NCBI RefSeq assembly: GCF_003020585.1
Contig: NZ_PXUE01000004.1
Coordinates: forward strand, 248,001-312,000
Reading direction: 5' to 3'
Origin: Chryseobacterium aurantiacum
GTDB taxonomy: Bacteria > Bacteroidota > Bacteroidia > Flavobacteriales > Weeksellaceae
DNA: 64,000 nt
Positions 25,030-34,081 of the stretch are shown in pieces. The notes below the pieces were generated by a model. The model was not told where the DNA came from and made no database searches. It saw only the letters and a program-made list of their open reading frames with translations. The translations under genes were made by a program, and so were the position numbers. Within the stretch, counting starts at the first letter, position 1, and every line of letters starts with the position of its first letter.

Positions 25030-25676
25030 TAATTTTCTTCGGTTATTATTTTTAATTCTCTCCAAAATGCATCTTTATGCATTCCGAATTCTGCAATAAG
25101 CAGTTTATTGATAAACGGAATTTCCGCCAGTCTGTAATCTTTTTTGTCAACAATTCTTTCCAGATATAATTTCCGGTAGGTGCTGTCTTTTAATTCTTCT
25201 TCCCAGTTCACTCGTTTCAGGTCAAGATCATATCCTATTCCTGAGTAATGGAAGTCTGTGAGGATATCTTCAAGAAGCGCAATCAGAGCATCTTCGGGAT
25301 CTATAGAGTTCAAAGCAATAAGTACTTCGGGTAAAAACCTTAATGATAAATCTGCTGACAATAGGGAGGAAATGCCTCTTGTCCCTTTGAACCCAGGGAT
25401 GAGGTCTTCAAGACTTCTTGCGGTGTTTTCTCTTATGAGGTATAGCTGAGCGCTATGATAAAGCACTTTCGCCGCCCAAACTGCTGCTGTTTTATCACAA
25501 ACTAATTGATCAGATAAAAACTCAAGTCTTTCTTTTTCAAATTCTGTTTCAAAATAATCACCCGCCTCTGTCTCTTCTTTTGGAGAGATCTCCTGCAAGG
25601 TTGAGAAAAGGGTAATACATTCATTCTTTCTGAGTAGAAAGATCGTATCCAAAAACGGTGATTTGGGTTCCATCAT
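25029..25676 (-). CDS. Helical ternary-system protein, first gene of the operon
   Basis: A 215-residue, mainly helical and acidic protein starting at 25676 or at the next codon (MMEPKSPFLDTIFLLRKNE). It has no signal peptide or known catalytic motif. Its stop overlaps the MoxR start in TAATG, which ties it to the ATPase. Small helical proteins in this position are among the bpX-labelled families of ternary systems; I assign it by context more than sequence. Confidence 0.6.
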   Translation of the reverse strand: MMEPKSPFLDTIFLLRKNECITLFSTLQEISPKEETEAGDYFETEFEKERLEFLSDQLVCDKTAAVWAAKVLYHSAQLYLIRENTARSLEDLIPGFKGTRGISSLLSADLSLRFLPEVLIALNSIDPEDALIALLEDILTDFHYSGIGYDLDLKRVNWEEELKDSTYRKLYLERIVDKKDYRLAEIPFINKLLIAEFGMHKDAFWRELKIITEEN

Positions 25677-26051
25677 CTAACAAAAATAAAACTATTTCGT
25701 TTAGAATAAAATTTTAATTTAGAGTTTGATATTAAATACTTAATCTCTTAGTTTTAAAAGCCGTTTAAACTTTTTTATTAAACCACAAAGGATATACAAA
25801 AGCTTTTTAAACACTTAAGCTATTTAAGTGATATACTTTGTGTACAAGGAAGGACACTCAAGTTTTGTTGAAAATCAAAGATTTTCATCTTATGTGAACT
25901 TAATTGTGCAGTATTTCCTTACACTTTCTAAAGTGTTAAAAAAAATAAAACCTTTTGTGACTTTTGAGGTTAAGTTTAAACAGACTTTTAAAATAAAAAA
26001 ACCTTAAAGCAAGAAGTCTCTAAGGTTTTGAAAGGGTCTCTTTATATTGTT
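25677..26051. other. Intergenic region between the ternary operon and the VOC gene
   Basis: A 375-base AT-rich gap between divergently used regions. It should carry the promoter of the ternary operon near its left edge, though I find no perfect TAnnTTTG box. A minus-strand terminator occupies 25998-26029. No ORF is credible. Confidence 0.5.
25998..26029 (-). terminator. Intrinsic terminator of the VOC gene
   Basis: AAAACCTTA and TAAGGTTTT (9 bp) with a 14-base loop; a T-rich tract follows on the minus strand. Confidence 0.75.
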
Positions 26052-26441
26052 TTAGGCAACAATTTCAATGATGTTATTTTCCGGATCCAGGATTACGCTT
26101 TCGTAGTAGCCGTCTCCTGTGGTACGTGGTTCTCCTGCCACTGTATATCCGTCTTTTCTTAAAGTCTCTGTAATCTCGTTCACTTTTTCTTTACTGCCTG
26201 CGGAAAATGCCAGATGTATGATTCCCAACTGCTGGAACTGGTAGGAGTTTTCACTTTTTCTAAGGTCTGGTTTGGTCATTATTTCTATTCTGCAGCTATT
26301 GTCAAAGCTTAAAAAATAGGATTCAAAGTTTTTAACAGGATTATGGTATTTTTCATTGGAAATGGCTCCAAAATACTTTTGATAAAATTCTCTGGAAACT
26401 TCAAGATCTTTCACCCAAATAGCGATATGTTCTATTTTCAT
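26052..26441 (-). CDS. VOC family protein (glyoxalase-like)
   Basis: A 129-residue protein opening MKIEHIAIWVKDLEVSREFYQKYFGA, with QLGIIHLAFSAGS in the middle and YYESVILDPENNIIEIVA at the end. His5, the His in IIHLAF and the Glu in IIEIV are the expected metal ligands. It resembles lactoylglutathione lyase-like VOC proteins. It is a single gene with its own terminator. The substrate is unknown. Confidence 0.87.
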   Translation of the reverse strand: MKIEHIAIWVKDLEVSREFYQKYFGAISNEKYHNPVKNFESYFLSFDNSCRIEIMTKPDLRKSENSYQFQQLGIIHLAFSAGSKEKVNEITETLRKDGYTVAGEPRTTGDGYYESVILDPENNIIEIVA

Positions 26442-26692
26442 TTTTTTTATTTTAATAACATTGAATGCAGCAAAATTAGCTGGTCACATCGCGTGATACC
26501 TGCTCTGTATTATTCTATTCTTGTTCTGTATTGGCTATATTCAGTTTTGACTTTACAGAATATGACATTTTCAACATACTTCATATACAATCACGTTTAA
26601 AGCATTTATTGATAATATTTTATGCATTCCATCAAACTGAAATTGCACAGTTGTTTCCATCCCTGCAATGATATGATCAATATAAAAGTTAT

Positions 26693-26700
26693 TATATTTG
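26693..26700 (+). promoter_or_regulatory. -7 box of deoD
   Basis: TATATTTG, a match to TAnnTTTG, lies 20 bases before the deoD ATG. Confidence 0.65.
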
Positions 26701-26719
26701 TGCCAGTCAAAATAAAATT

Positions 26720-27430
26720 ATGAGTATTCACATCAGTGCAAAAAAAGGAGAAATTGCCAAAGTAGTATTGCAGCCGGGGGATCCGCTTCGTGCACAGTAT
26801 ATTGCTGAAAATTATTTAGAAAATGCAAAACTGGTAAGCAAAACCAGAGGAATATTTTATTATACAGGACTTTACAAAGGTAAGGAGATCACTGTAGGTG
26901 CTAGTGGAATGGGTTTCCCAAGTATCGGAATTTATTCTTTTGAGTTATTTACAGAGTATGAAGTAGATACAATCATCAGAATCGGAACTTGTGGAGCGTA
27001 CAATACTGATCTTAAGCTTTTTGATATTTTAAATATTGAAAACGCTGCCAGCGAAAGTACTTATGCTAAGTATGCATGGGGAATTGAAGATGAAATTCTT
27101 CCTCACCAGGGAAATATTTTCAATACCATCAATGAAACTTCCAATGAGCTATCATTAAATGCTAAGGCAATCAATATCCACAGTAGTGATATTTTCTACA
27201 GAAAAGATCCTAACACTCCTGAGATTGCTACAAAATATAACTGCCCTGCAGTAGAAATGGAAGCTTTCGGATTATTTGCCAATGCTCAACATTTAGGTAA
27301 AAATGCAGCTACTATCCTTACGGTAACTGACATTATCCCAACTCATGAGAAAATCTCTGCTGACGAGAGAGAAACGGCCCTGAAACCAATGATGGAACTG
27401 GCTTTAGAATCAGCAATTAAGAGTTTATAA
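26720..27430 (+). CDS. deoD: Purine nucleoside phosphorylase, DeoD type
   Basis: A 236-residue protein, the usual length. It opens MSIHISAKKGEIAKVVLQPGDPLRAQYIAE with the phosphate-binding GDPLRA; RIGTCGAY and the nucleoside-binding AVEMEAFGLF follow, and TVTDII carries the catalytic Asp region. It cleaves purine (deoxy)nucleosides with phosphate to base and (deoxy)ribose-1-phosphate in the salvage pathway. It is monocistronic, between its own -7 box and a bidirectional terminator. Assignment is secure. Confidence 0.96.
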   Translation: MSIHISAKKGEIAKVVLQPGDPLRAQYIAENYLENAKLVSKTRGIFYYTGLYKGKEITVGASGMGFPSIGIYSFELFTEYEVDTIIRIGTCGAYNTDLKLFDILNIENAASESTYAKYAWGIEDEILPHQGNIFNTINETSNELSLNAKAINIHSSDIFYRKDPNTPEIATKYNCPAVEMEAFGLFANAQHLGKNAATILTVTDIIPTHEKISADERETALKPMMELALESAIKSL

Positions 27431-27505
27431 GAAAATAAAAGGGAGAAAAAGCGATTTGCGTATTGACCTCTCACTTTTCAATAATATGTTAGCATTTTGC
27501 TATAA

Positions 27506-27540
27506 AAAAAGAGCTTTACTTTACCAGTAGAGCTCTTTTT
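27506..27540. terminator. Bidirectional terminator between deoD and the TatD gene
   Basis: Arms 27506-27520 and 27526-27540 pair almost completely (AAAAAGAGCT/AGCTCTTTTT, TACT/AGTA) between convergent genes. Confidence 0.88.
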
Positions 27541-28325
27541 TATAGCTTGAAAAAATTTCTGGCCACTTCTGTGGTCTCATCTGCAACCTCAGAAATACTC
27601 ATTTTCTTCAGGTGGGCAATGGTTTGTGCTACATAGGGCAAAAATGAGGGTTCATTCCGTCTGTTCTGCATTCTTGGCATGTTCTTCGGGAGCATGAAAG
27701 GAGCATCTGTCTCAATCATCATTCTGTCTAGAGGGACATATTTAATAACATCTTCCAAATGTTTAAATCTTTTTTCATCACTGATGGCTCCGGTAAATCC
27801 TAAGTAAAAGCCTTTATCCAAGTATATTTTTGCTTCATCCAATGTTCCGGTAAAGCAGTGAACAACAGCTTTCGGAAGACTAGAAAGATATTCATCGGTA
27901 ATGTCATTAAATCTTTTAAAAGCTGATCTTTCATGAAGAAAAAGAGGCTTATCTACTTCCATTGCTAATTCTAACTGTGCTTTATAACATTTTTCCTGTA
28001 TGGGCCTTGGCGAAAAGTCTCGATCAAAATCAAGCCCGCATTCTCCAACAGAAATTACATGATCTTGTTTCAGTAGTTTTCTCAACTCGTTGATGCTTTC
28101 ATGATGAAAAGACTTGGCGTCATGAGGATGAATTCCTGCTGTTGAAAATAAGATATCAGGATATTCTTCTGCAATTTCAGCAGACTCCTTACTTCCACGA
28201 ACACTTGTTCCTGTAAGAATCATATGGTCTACCCCATTGTCGAGGGCTCGGTTGATAATTTCTTCGTGTTCATTATAGAACTGTTTATTGGTCAGGTTAA
28301 TGCCAATATCAATGTATGTATTCAT
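27540..28325 (-). CDS. TatD-family metal-dependent hydrolase/DNase
   Basis: A 261-residue protein of TatD size. Metal ligands are visible: YIDIGINLT, ISVGECGLDFDRDF (Glu and Asp), LHERSAF (His), VHCFTGTLDEA (His) and METDAPFMLP (Asp). Where most TatD proteins have an N-terminal DxHxH, this one has DIGINLT, as in the TatD group without that pair. These enzymes act as 3'-5' exonucleases on DNA or RNA. The upstream lipoprotein gene ends 24 bases before it and may be co-transcribed. Confidence 0.88.
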   Translation of the reverse strand: MNTYIDIGINLTNKQFYNEHEEIINRALDNGVDHMILTGTSVRGSKESAEIAEEYPDILFSTAGIHPHDAKSFHHESINELRKLLKQDHVISVGECGLDFDRDFSPRPIQEKCYKAQLELAMEVDKPLFLHERSAFKRFNDITDEYLSSLPKAVVHCFTGTLDEAKIYLDKGFYLGFTGAISDEKRFKHLEDVIKYVPLDRMMIETDAPFMLPKNMPRMQNRRNEPSFLPYVAQTIAHLKKMSISEVADETTEVARNFFKL

Positions 28326-28348
28326 TGTTTTTAATTTGTTTATAAATA

Positions 28349-29392
28349 TTATTTTTTCCTGGTTACAATATCCCAGTTTTCTTCTTGTTTTGGATTATTA
28401 TTTTCAGTCATGACCAGTCGAAAGCTGAGTTCTCCTTTATTTTTATGAGTAAAAATATAGAATGAAAGATTTCCTAAAGTAGTAGATTCTTCAGAGGGCT
28501 GATGCGTAAGATAATAGTTCTGAATTATCGAAAGATCTTTCTGAACACTTGTATTTTTAACCAAAAAGCTCAGAAACTGTTTTCTCTTTTCTTCAATAGA
28601 TTTCTGGTTTATATCTTTTATTTTATAGTTTCCTTCAAAAATAATCTCCAGATTGTCACATCCCGAAAGCTCCGCAGAAGCTTCAAAACCGTCTGATGTG
28701 TATTTGTCCTCAACTGTTTCCGTGTAATTATGTCTTTCTATACTTCTTCGATGTTCAGTAGCGGAATTGAAGATCTTTTTATTTTTCCATTTTGCCAGGG
28801 CACAGCTCGTGAGATAGGATTCTTCGTAAACGTTTCCATCCTTGTAGACAAAGGAGAGTTCTGTAGATTCCAGACTGTCTATAGGTTTATTATAGGAACG
28901 GTAGTTTTGCATTGCTGAAGCTTTCAACTTTCCGCCTTCATAGGATAATCCGTCCACAACATTGTATGAAAAGGGAGCAGATGCCTGTATTTCATGTCTT
29001 TGAATAATTTTATGATCTTTTCCGGTGATGATATATAGAATTTCTGAGTTGGTATTAGCATTTCCTGCCAACATGCCCTCTGAGTTCCTTTCCACAATAT
29101 AATCCATGATCCCATCATTATTAAAATCATCGGAAGCTATTTTCTGATAGGCTACCGTATATGGATTATCATCATTTTTGAAAGAAACGGTGTAATTTTT
29201 ATAGTCTATTTCTTCAGGCTTTTCTTTGCCCACTTCTTCATCCAGCAGAACTTTAAGAATATCAAAATTTTCTTGCGGTGTAACCTCATCGGTTTTTACA
29301 ACTGCTATTGAATCCTTTTTATCAATGGTTTTCTTATCTTCTTTTCCTTTACATGAAAACAGAACCAAAGCGGAAAGTAAAATATATTTCAT
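28349..29392 (-). CDS. Lipoprotein of unknown function
   Basis: A 347-residue protein. The N-terminus MKYILLSALVLFSCKGKEDKK is a lipoprotein signal with Cys15 as the lipidated residue. The sequence YQKIASDDFNNDGIMDYIVERN resembles the acidic DxNxDGxxD turn of VCBS/FG-GAP-type repeats and may bind calcium. The rest is beta-rich with no other motif. Upstream on the minus strand TAACTTTG (29505-29498) could be its -7 box. It is probably in the periplasm or outer membrane; function unknown. Confidence 0.75.
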   Translation of the reverse strand: MKYILLSALVLFSCKGKEDKKTIDKKDSIAVVKTDEVTPQENFDILKVLLDEEVGKEKPEEIDYKNYTVSFKNDDNPYTVAYQKIASDDFNNDGIMDYIVERNSEGMLAGNANTNSEILYIITGKDHKIIQRHEIQASAPFSYNVVDGLSYEGGKLKASAMQNYRSYNKPIDSLESTELSFVYKDGNVYEESYLTSCALAKWKNKKIFNSATEHRRSIERHNYTETVEDKYTSDGFEASAELSGCDNLEIIFEGNYKIKDINQKSIEEKRKQFLSFLVKNTSVQKDLSIIQNYYLTHQPSEESTTLGNLSFYIFTHKNKGELSFRLVMTENNNPKQEENWDIVTRKK

Positions 29393-29539
29393 AGGATGTG
29401 ATTGGGTTTTATAAAGCGTAAGTTAAATTATTTTCAATTAACGCTGAAGAATTTATAGGGATCTTGCCCTGTTGATCTTAGTAATTTTTAATGGTCGCAA
29501 AGTTATGGACTAATCGCGCAATCTTTTTACGTAGTAAAA

Positions 29540-30190
29540 TTATTCATTGATAAATTTTTCCAGAAAGCCAATCAGTTTTTTTCCTCCATGACTCCAGCGG
29601 ATTCCATGTCCTTTCTTTTCCCTTACTTCAAAAACAAGACCGTGTTTATAATGAAAGAAGACGTTCCACCATGTTTTATTTTCAAGAATATAATGGATTT
29701 TCTGCATTACTTTCTCCTGCTTTTGTTGATTATTTCCTTTGACTTCACCCCAGAAATGATCATCCATTCTTCCGTGATGTTTTTCCCATGCTCGTTGGGC
29801 AATCGTAATTTCATTGTTAAAAGGTTCCTTACAGGCATCCATTAATACATTATGAAGAGGAGGAATTGCATTTTCATCACGAATGCTCGCTGAAGTAAGC
29901 CTTTGTCCCAAAACAATAAGCCAGTCTTCAAACGGAATGGCTTGCAGGTGTTGTGCTTTAACTTCATCAGAATCTGTACTCCCGAGGATATTGATCAGCT
30001 TATTGAAGCTATCGGATCTGTTTATTTTTATTTCTTCGTTAAAATAGGGCAAGTCCCATTCTAAAGCATCATTTTTATACTTCCTTATGTTATCTTCTAA
30101 GCTTTTCAGATGTTCATCTTCTAAAATACCCTGATATTTCTCTTTCCACGATTCGGAAATCAAGGGAATATATTTTCTAAATAAACTCAT
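29540..30190 (-). CDS. Conserved hypothetical cytoplasmic protein
   Basis: A 216-residue protein starting MSLFRKYIPLISESWKEKYQ, helical in its first half, then a segment with many Trp and His (AWEKHHGRMDDHFWGEVKG, TWWNVFFHYKHGLVFEVREKK) and a basic C-terminus. I recognise no family. It begins two bases after the stop of the DUF434 gene, so the two are very likely co-translated and may act together. Confidence 0.65.
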   Translation of the reverse strand: MSLFRKYIPLISESWKEKYQGILEDEHLKSLEDNIRKYKNDALEWDLPYFNEEIKINRSDSFNKLINILGSTDSDEVKAQHLQAIPFEDWLIVLGQRLTSASIRDENAIPPLHNVLMDACKEPFNNEITIAQRAWEKHHGRMDDHFWGEVKGNNQQKQEKVMQKIHYILENKTWWNVFFHYKHGLVFEVREKKGHGIRWSHGGKKLIGFLEKFINE

Positions 30191-30192
30191 TT

Positions 30193-30912
30193 TTATAGGG
30201 TTTTGATCAGATTAACGGGTAGTTTTTCTTCTTCAACCAAATACTCAATCAAATTGAACCATTCTTTGCAATGATCTAATATCCATGCGTCTGATGAAAT
30301 GATTGTTTCTGAACTTTCTGCCAGAAATTTGTCTGGATTATATTGTAACTCAGCTTCCCAATTAAAATTATTTTCCACGGCAAAATCAAGAATAATCTGT
30401 TTAATTCTTCCACTGTTGGAAACGGGCTGATCAAAAACCCAAACCAATTTCTGCACTAGATTTTTTTGAAAGAATCCTGCAATAAATTCTATTGCTTTTA
30501 AAGTTTGGTTCACCCTTTTATAAGTACCATGAACTCCGGAAAGATCGCGAAAACACCCATCAGCACCCTCAAAAATATAGGCCTCAGACAATAAGCTTTC
30601 TAATAAAATCAGGACATTGAAGCCATCAAGATAAATGGTTTTACCCTTTAGATCAGAAGTTCTTAATTGTTTGAGTTTTCTGTCCTTAATTTGTATATCT
30701 GAAGCTGAGGCTCCCCTTAAAGCCTGTATCTGTCTTGTTTTTAATCTATACCTATTTCCTACAAGCTCGGAAGATGCCTTTTCTGCATATCCCTTTGTTA
30801 ACAAATACTGCATATCCTGAACTGCCAGTTTCAGCTTGCTGATCTGTTTTTCTGAACCGAATAAATTGTCGTCACCTGTATTTTTTCCGCGGTTTCTGTT
30901 ATTCATACTCAA
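30193..30912 (-). CDS. DUF434 family protein with PIN/NYN-like core
   Basis: A 239-residue protein. The N-terminal 90 residues are helical and basic (LVGNRYRLKTRQIQALRGAS). GKTIYLDGFNVLILLESLLS at about 89-108 and LVWVFDQPVSNSGRIK further on resemble the acidic active site of PIN/NYN nucleases, and ISSDAWILD could give a further Asp. DUF434 proteins have no fully established role. RNA processing is plausible from the fold. It is first of a two-gene unit with 29540. Confidence 0.72.
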   Translation of the reverse strand: MSMNNRNRGKNTGDDNLFGSEKQISKLKLAVQDMQYLLTKGYAEKASSELVGNRYRLKTRQIQALRGASASDIQIKDRKLKQLRTSDLKGKTIYLDGFNVLILLESLLSEAYIFEGADGCFRDLSGVHGTYKRVNQTLKAIEFIAGFFQKNLVQKLVWVFDQPVSNSGRIKQIILDFAVENNFNWEAELQYNPDKFLAESSETIISSDAWILDHCKEWFNLIEYLVEEEKLPVNLIKTL

Positions 30913-31077
30913 AAATAGAGTTTTGTTATGAAGTGGAGATTAATTTTAGCCATAAAAATACGAGTTAAAGAAGTTCATTTAAAATCTATTTCTTTTCGGT
31001 TTGAATAGTATCTATTTTGGAAAATTTTCATCCAAAACTTCGATAAATAATGATCGTTTATTGTACTTTTAAGAAAA

Positions 31078-31956
31078 ATGTACAGAATGATGAAGATTCA
31101 AAATCAAGTTTCGATTTTCTTACTGTTACTTTCTTTCGGATTATGTTGTATGGGTTGTGAAAACAAGGGTAAAGAAAGATCTCCAAGTAAGGCTGGCTTA
31201 TCTGGAAATTCAGCAAAGGAAAAACTAAAGAATATTAACAACTTTAATAAGGATACAAAAACGATTCATGTTCTTGTAGCTTTGTGCGACAATAAATATC
31301 AGGGAATTGTTCCTGTTCCTGAAAAAATAGGAAATGGCCAGGATCCCGATCAAAATTTGTATTGGGGAGCAGGCTATGGAGTTCGTACTTATTTCAAAAA
31401 AAGTAAGGACTGGAAATTTTTAAAATCTGAAAAAAAGGATTCAATAAGGATGGAAAGGCTTGTTTTTCAACATGTCACCCAAAAGAACTATTATCTGGTG
31501 GCTGATGCCTATGACGGACGGTATATCGAAAACTGTACAAAGGATTTTTTCTATAGCAGCTCGGGGCAAATGAAAGATGTTCTTCGGATTAATAATACAA
31601 GGATTGGCATTTACGGAAATTCAAGTCTGGTTTCTTATATAGGACATGATGGATTGATGGATTTTCAGTTGTCGGAATCTTTTAAAAATACGGATGAAAA
31701 AAAACGGGACTGCATTATTCTGGCCTGTTACAGTAAAAAATTCTTCTCTCCTTTGTTAAAGGAAACCAAAGCCAATCCATTGGTATGGACCAGTCACCTT
31801 ATGGCTCCGGAAGCCTATATTCTTCATGATGCATTAGCCGGATACGTCCATAATGAATCGGCGGAACAAATTAGAAGCAGGGCTGCATTGGCCTATTCCA
31901 AATATCAGAAATGCAGTGAGAAAGCGGCTAGAAATCTACTGATAACGGGGTGGTAA
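31078..31956 (+). CDS. Lipoprotein of unknown function
   Basis: A 292-residue protein. Start could be ATG 31078 or one of the two Met codons shortly after; all precede a lipoprotein signal (FLLLLSFGLCCMGCENKG). The mature part contains KTIHVLVALCDNKYQGIVPVP and YLVADAYDGRYIENC and has several Cys residues. I recognise no family. It is monocistronic by spacing. Confidence 0.65.
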   Translation: MYRMMKIQNQVSIFLLLLSFGLCCMGCENKGKERSPSKAGLSGNSAKEKLKNINNFNKDTKTIHVLVALCDNKYQGIVPVPEKIGNGQDPDQNLYWGAGYGVRTYFKKSKDWKFLKSEKKDSIRMERLVFQHVTQKNYYLVADAYDGRYIENCTKDFFYSSSGQMKDVLRINNTRIGIYGNSSLVSYIGHDGLMDFQLSESFKNTDEKKRDCIILACYSKKFFSPLLKETKANPLVWTSHLMAPEAYILHDALAGYVHNESAEQIRSRAALAYSKYQKCSEKAARNLLITGW

Positions 31957-32073
31957 TATCATTTTATCTATATTGTCTACTGTCTGTTATATATTTTACA
32001 ACAAAAGAGATATTTTGTACAACGCATTTATATTTATTCGGGATAAGTTTGCAAAGACTTAAAAAATACCCTT

Positions 32074-32934
32074 ATGAATACACTGAAAAAACTATGTTAT
32101 CTGTCTGCAGCAGTTCTTTTATCTGCTTCTTTCATATCATGCTCTAATGATGATGATACTGAAATTGTTGTTGAACAGCAGACTCCCTCACAGGTTCTGT
32201 CTTCTACTCCATGGGAAACTACCGGAGCCAAGGACAAAAACGGTAATAATGTAGCATTAGCTGATGCCAGTGTAGCTGGTTATGTAGGTTTTGCTTACTT
32301 CAAAGCAGACGGAAAGTTTGCTATTTACAGCCTAACGGATGTATTAAGGTCCAGAGGAACATGGTCTGTAGATCCTCAGGGAAAAACAAGAACCATTGCA
32401 GCGTTGAATCCGGATGGATCTACCATTTTCAGCCGTGATGTTGAGATTCTGGTTTTAAACAAAAATGAATTCACTTACAGAATTCGTCCTAATGCCGCTG
32501 ATCCGTCTATTTATTATGACATTATCCATACGAAGACTTCTCATGCTGAACCAAGTAACGGGCAGCTTACATTGGCTTCTACTCCATGGGAGACTACGGG
32601 AGCTAAGGATAAAAGCGGAAATAGCGTTGCTCTAAATGATGCCAGTGTGGCCGGTTATGTAGGATATTCTTACTTTAAAGCCAATGGTACTTTTAAAATC
32701 TTCGGATTAAACGATGTATTGAGATCCCAGGGAACATGGTCTATTTCTCCTGATGGAAAGAAAAGAACCCTTGTTGGTTTAGATAATAATGGGAATGTTA
32801 CTTTCACCCGTGTTGTGGATATTCTTCTTCTGAACGAAACTACGTTTACCTACAGAATTACTCCTGATGCAACAAATCCGGCAGTATTTTACGACATCAT
32901 CCATACTAAGGTAAGTCATAACGAGCCTCAGTAG
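32074..32934 (+). CDS. Lipoprotein with two tandem DUF4822 domains
   Basis: A 286-residue protein. The signal LLSASFISCSNDDDTE marks a lipoprotein with an acidic +2 region. Two copies of an approximately 115-residue domain follow, each opening STPWETTGAKDK and containing DASVAGYVG, TDVLRSRGTWS or NDVLRSQGTWS, and YDIIHTK. The copies are about 70% alike by eye, so the duplication is recent. DUF4822 has no known function; the beta-rich build suggests an eight-stranded barrel. A strong terminator follows. Confidence 0.8.
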   Translation: MNTLKKLCYLSAAVLLSASFISCSNDDDTEIVVEQQTPSQVLSSTPWETTGAKDKNGNNVALADASVAGYVGFAYFKADGKFAIYSLTDVLRSRGTWSVDPQGKTRTIAALNPDGSTIFSRDVEILVLNKNEFTYRIRPNAADPSIYYDIIHTKTSHAEPSNGQLTLASTPWETTGAKDKSGNSVALNDASVAGYVGYSYFKANGTFKIFGLNDVLRSQGTWSISPDGKKRTLVGLDNNGNVTFTRVVDILLLNETTFTYRITPDATNPAVFYDIIHTKVSHNEPQ

Positions 32935-32957
32935 TGATTATTTTTTTTATAATAAGG

Positions 32958-32985
32958 AAAACCTGCCCATTATTGAGCAGGTTTT
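32958..32985 (+). terminator. Terminator of the DUF4822 gene
   Basis: AAAACCTGC/GCAGGTTTT, 9-bp stem with a 10-base loop, followed by ATTTT. Confidence 0.8.
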
Positions 32986-33022
32986 ATTTTGTGTGAATCT
33001 TTATTAATCAATTTTTTTATTC

Positions 33023-34069
33023 TTATTTATAATCTTCCCACCATTTCTTCCAGATTGTTTTCCCTAATTGATCCAAATTTACTTTTTCACCTATGATGGG
33101 TAATGTAATCGGCTGCCGGCTTTCTTCTGCATTTTTGGCGGCCAGTTCTAGAGGTTCAAACCATGCATGCTGAGCCAATTTGAATTTTGAATGATGCACC
33201 GGAATAAAATTTTTCGCTTTTAATTCCTGTACTTCCCCGATAAGCTGATCGGGTAAGGTGTGGATGTAGGGCCACTTTTCATTGTACTGACCACATTCCA
33301 TTACTGCTAAATCGAAAGGGCCATATTTCTCTCCTATTTCTGTAAAATGGTTTCCATAACCACTGTCTCCCCCTAAAAAGAAATTCTTGGTGGGAGTTTT
33401 CAAAACAAAGGAGGTCCAAAGTGAGATATTTCGGTTCAATAGTCTTCCGGAAAAGTGTCTTGCCGGTGTAAGTGTAATTTTAAAACCATCAGCAATATCT
33501 ATACTATCCCACCAGTTTTTCTCAATGATCTTTTCTGGTTCCCAGCCCCAATATTCAAAGTGCTGGCCGGTTCCCAGTCCACAAATTACAGTATTAACTT
33601 TATCCTTTAAAGCCTGAACGGTTTTATAGTCCAAATGATCCCAATGATCGTGAGAGATAAGCAGAAAATCTATCTCGGGCATATGTTCCGGTTTATAGTA
33701 ATCTGCTCCCTGAAATGCCTTGATGGATCCAGGCATAGGAGATGCATTTCCACTGAAAACAGGATCTACCAGAAACTTCTTACCATCTATCTGAATAAAA
33801 TAGGAACTGTGCCCGAACCATATGAGTACATTCTCTTCCGGAGCTAGATTCTTGAGATCTGTTATAGCAAATGGAAGTGCCGTTCTTGGTGAAGTATTTT
33901 CTACTTTACAGAGACTGTGAAGCAATGCCTTTGTCATGCTTTCTCCCTCTAATAAAGGAGGAGTAATGAGTATATTCTGAAACTTTCCGTTGACATAGTT
34001 GGAAAGCGTACTGAAATAGTCTTTTCTTTTATCATCGGGAAACTGCCCGAGTTGTTTTACTAAATTCAT
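33023..34069 (-). CDS. Metallo-beta-lactamase-fold hydrolase, UlaG/NAPE-PLD-like
   Basis: A 348-residue protein. LISHDHWDHLDY is the HxHxDH zinc motif; FFLGGDSGYGNHF supplies the bridging Asp and NFIPVHHSKF the last His. NVLIWFGHSSYFIQIDGKKFLVDPVF is the typical start of the UlaG/NAPE-PLD branch. Members hydrolyse phosphodiesters or lactones. It lies 12 bases after the antiporter gene on the same strand and may be co-transcribed with it. The substrate is not predictable. Confidence 0.85.
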   Translation of the reverse strand: MNLVKQLGQFPDDKRKDYFSTLSNYVNGKFQNILITPPLLEGESMTKALLHSLCKVENTSPRTALPFAITDLKNLAPEENVLIWFGHSSYFIQIDGKKFLVDPVFSGNASPMPGSIKAFQGADYYKPEHMPEIDFLLISHDHWDHLDYKTVQALKDKVNTVICGLGTGQHFEYWGWEPEKIIEKNWWDSIDIADGFKITLTPARHFSGRLLNRNISLWTSFVLKTPTKNFFLGGDSGYGNHFTEIGEKYGPFDLAVMECGQYNEKWPYIHTLPDQLIGEVQELKAKNFIPVHHSKFKLAQHAWFEPLELAAKNAEESRQPITLPIIGEKVNLDQLGKTIWKKWWEDYK

Positions 34070-34081
34070 TTCTTGTATTTT

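Noticed and set aside
1..25676. Prophage or integrative element
   Set aside because: I found no integrase, transposase, phage structural gene or attachment-site duplication, although the array tRNAs would be natural integration sites.
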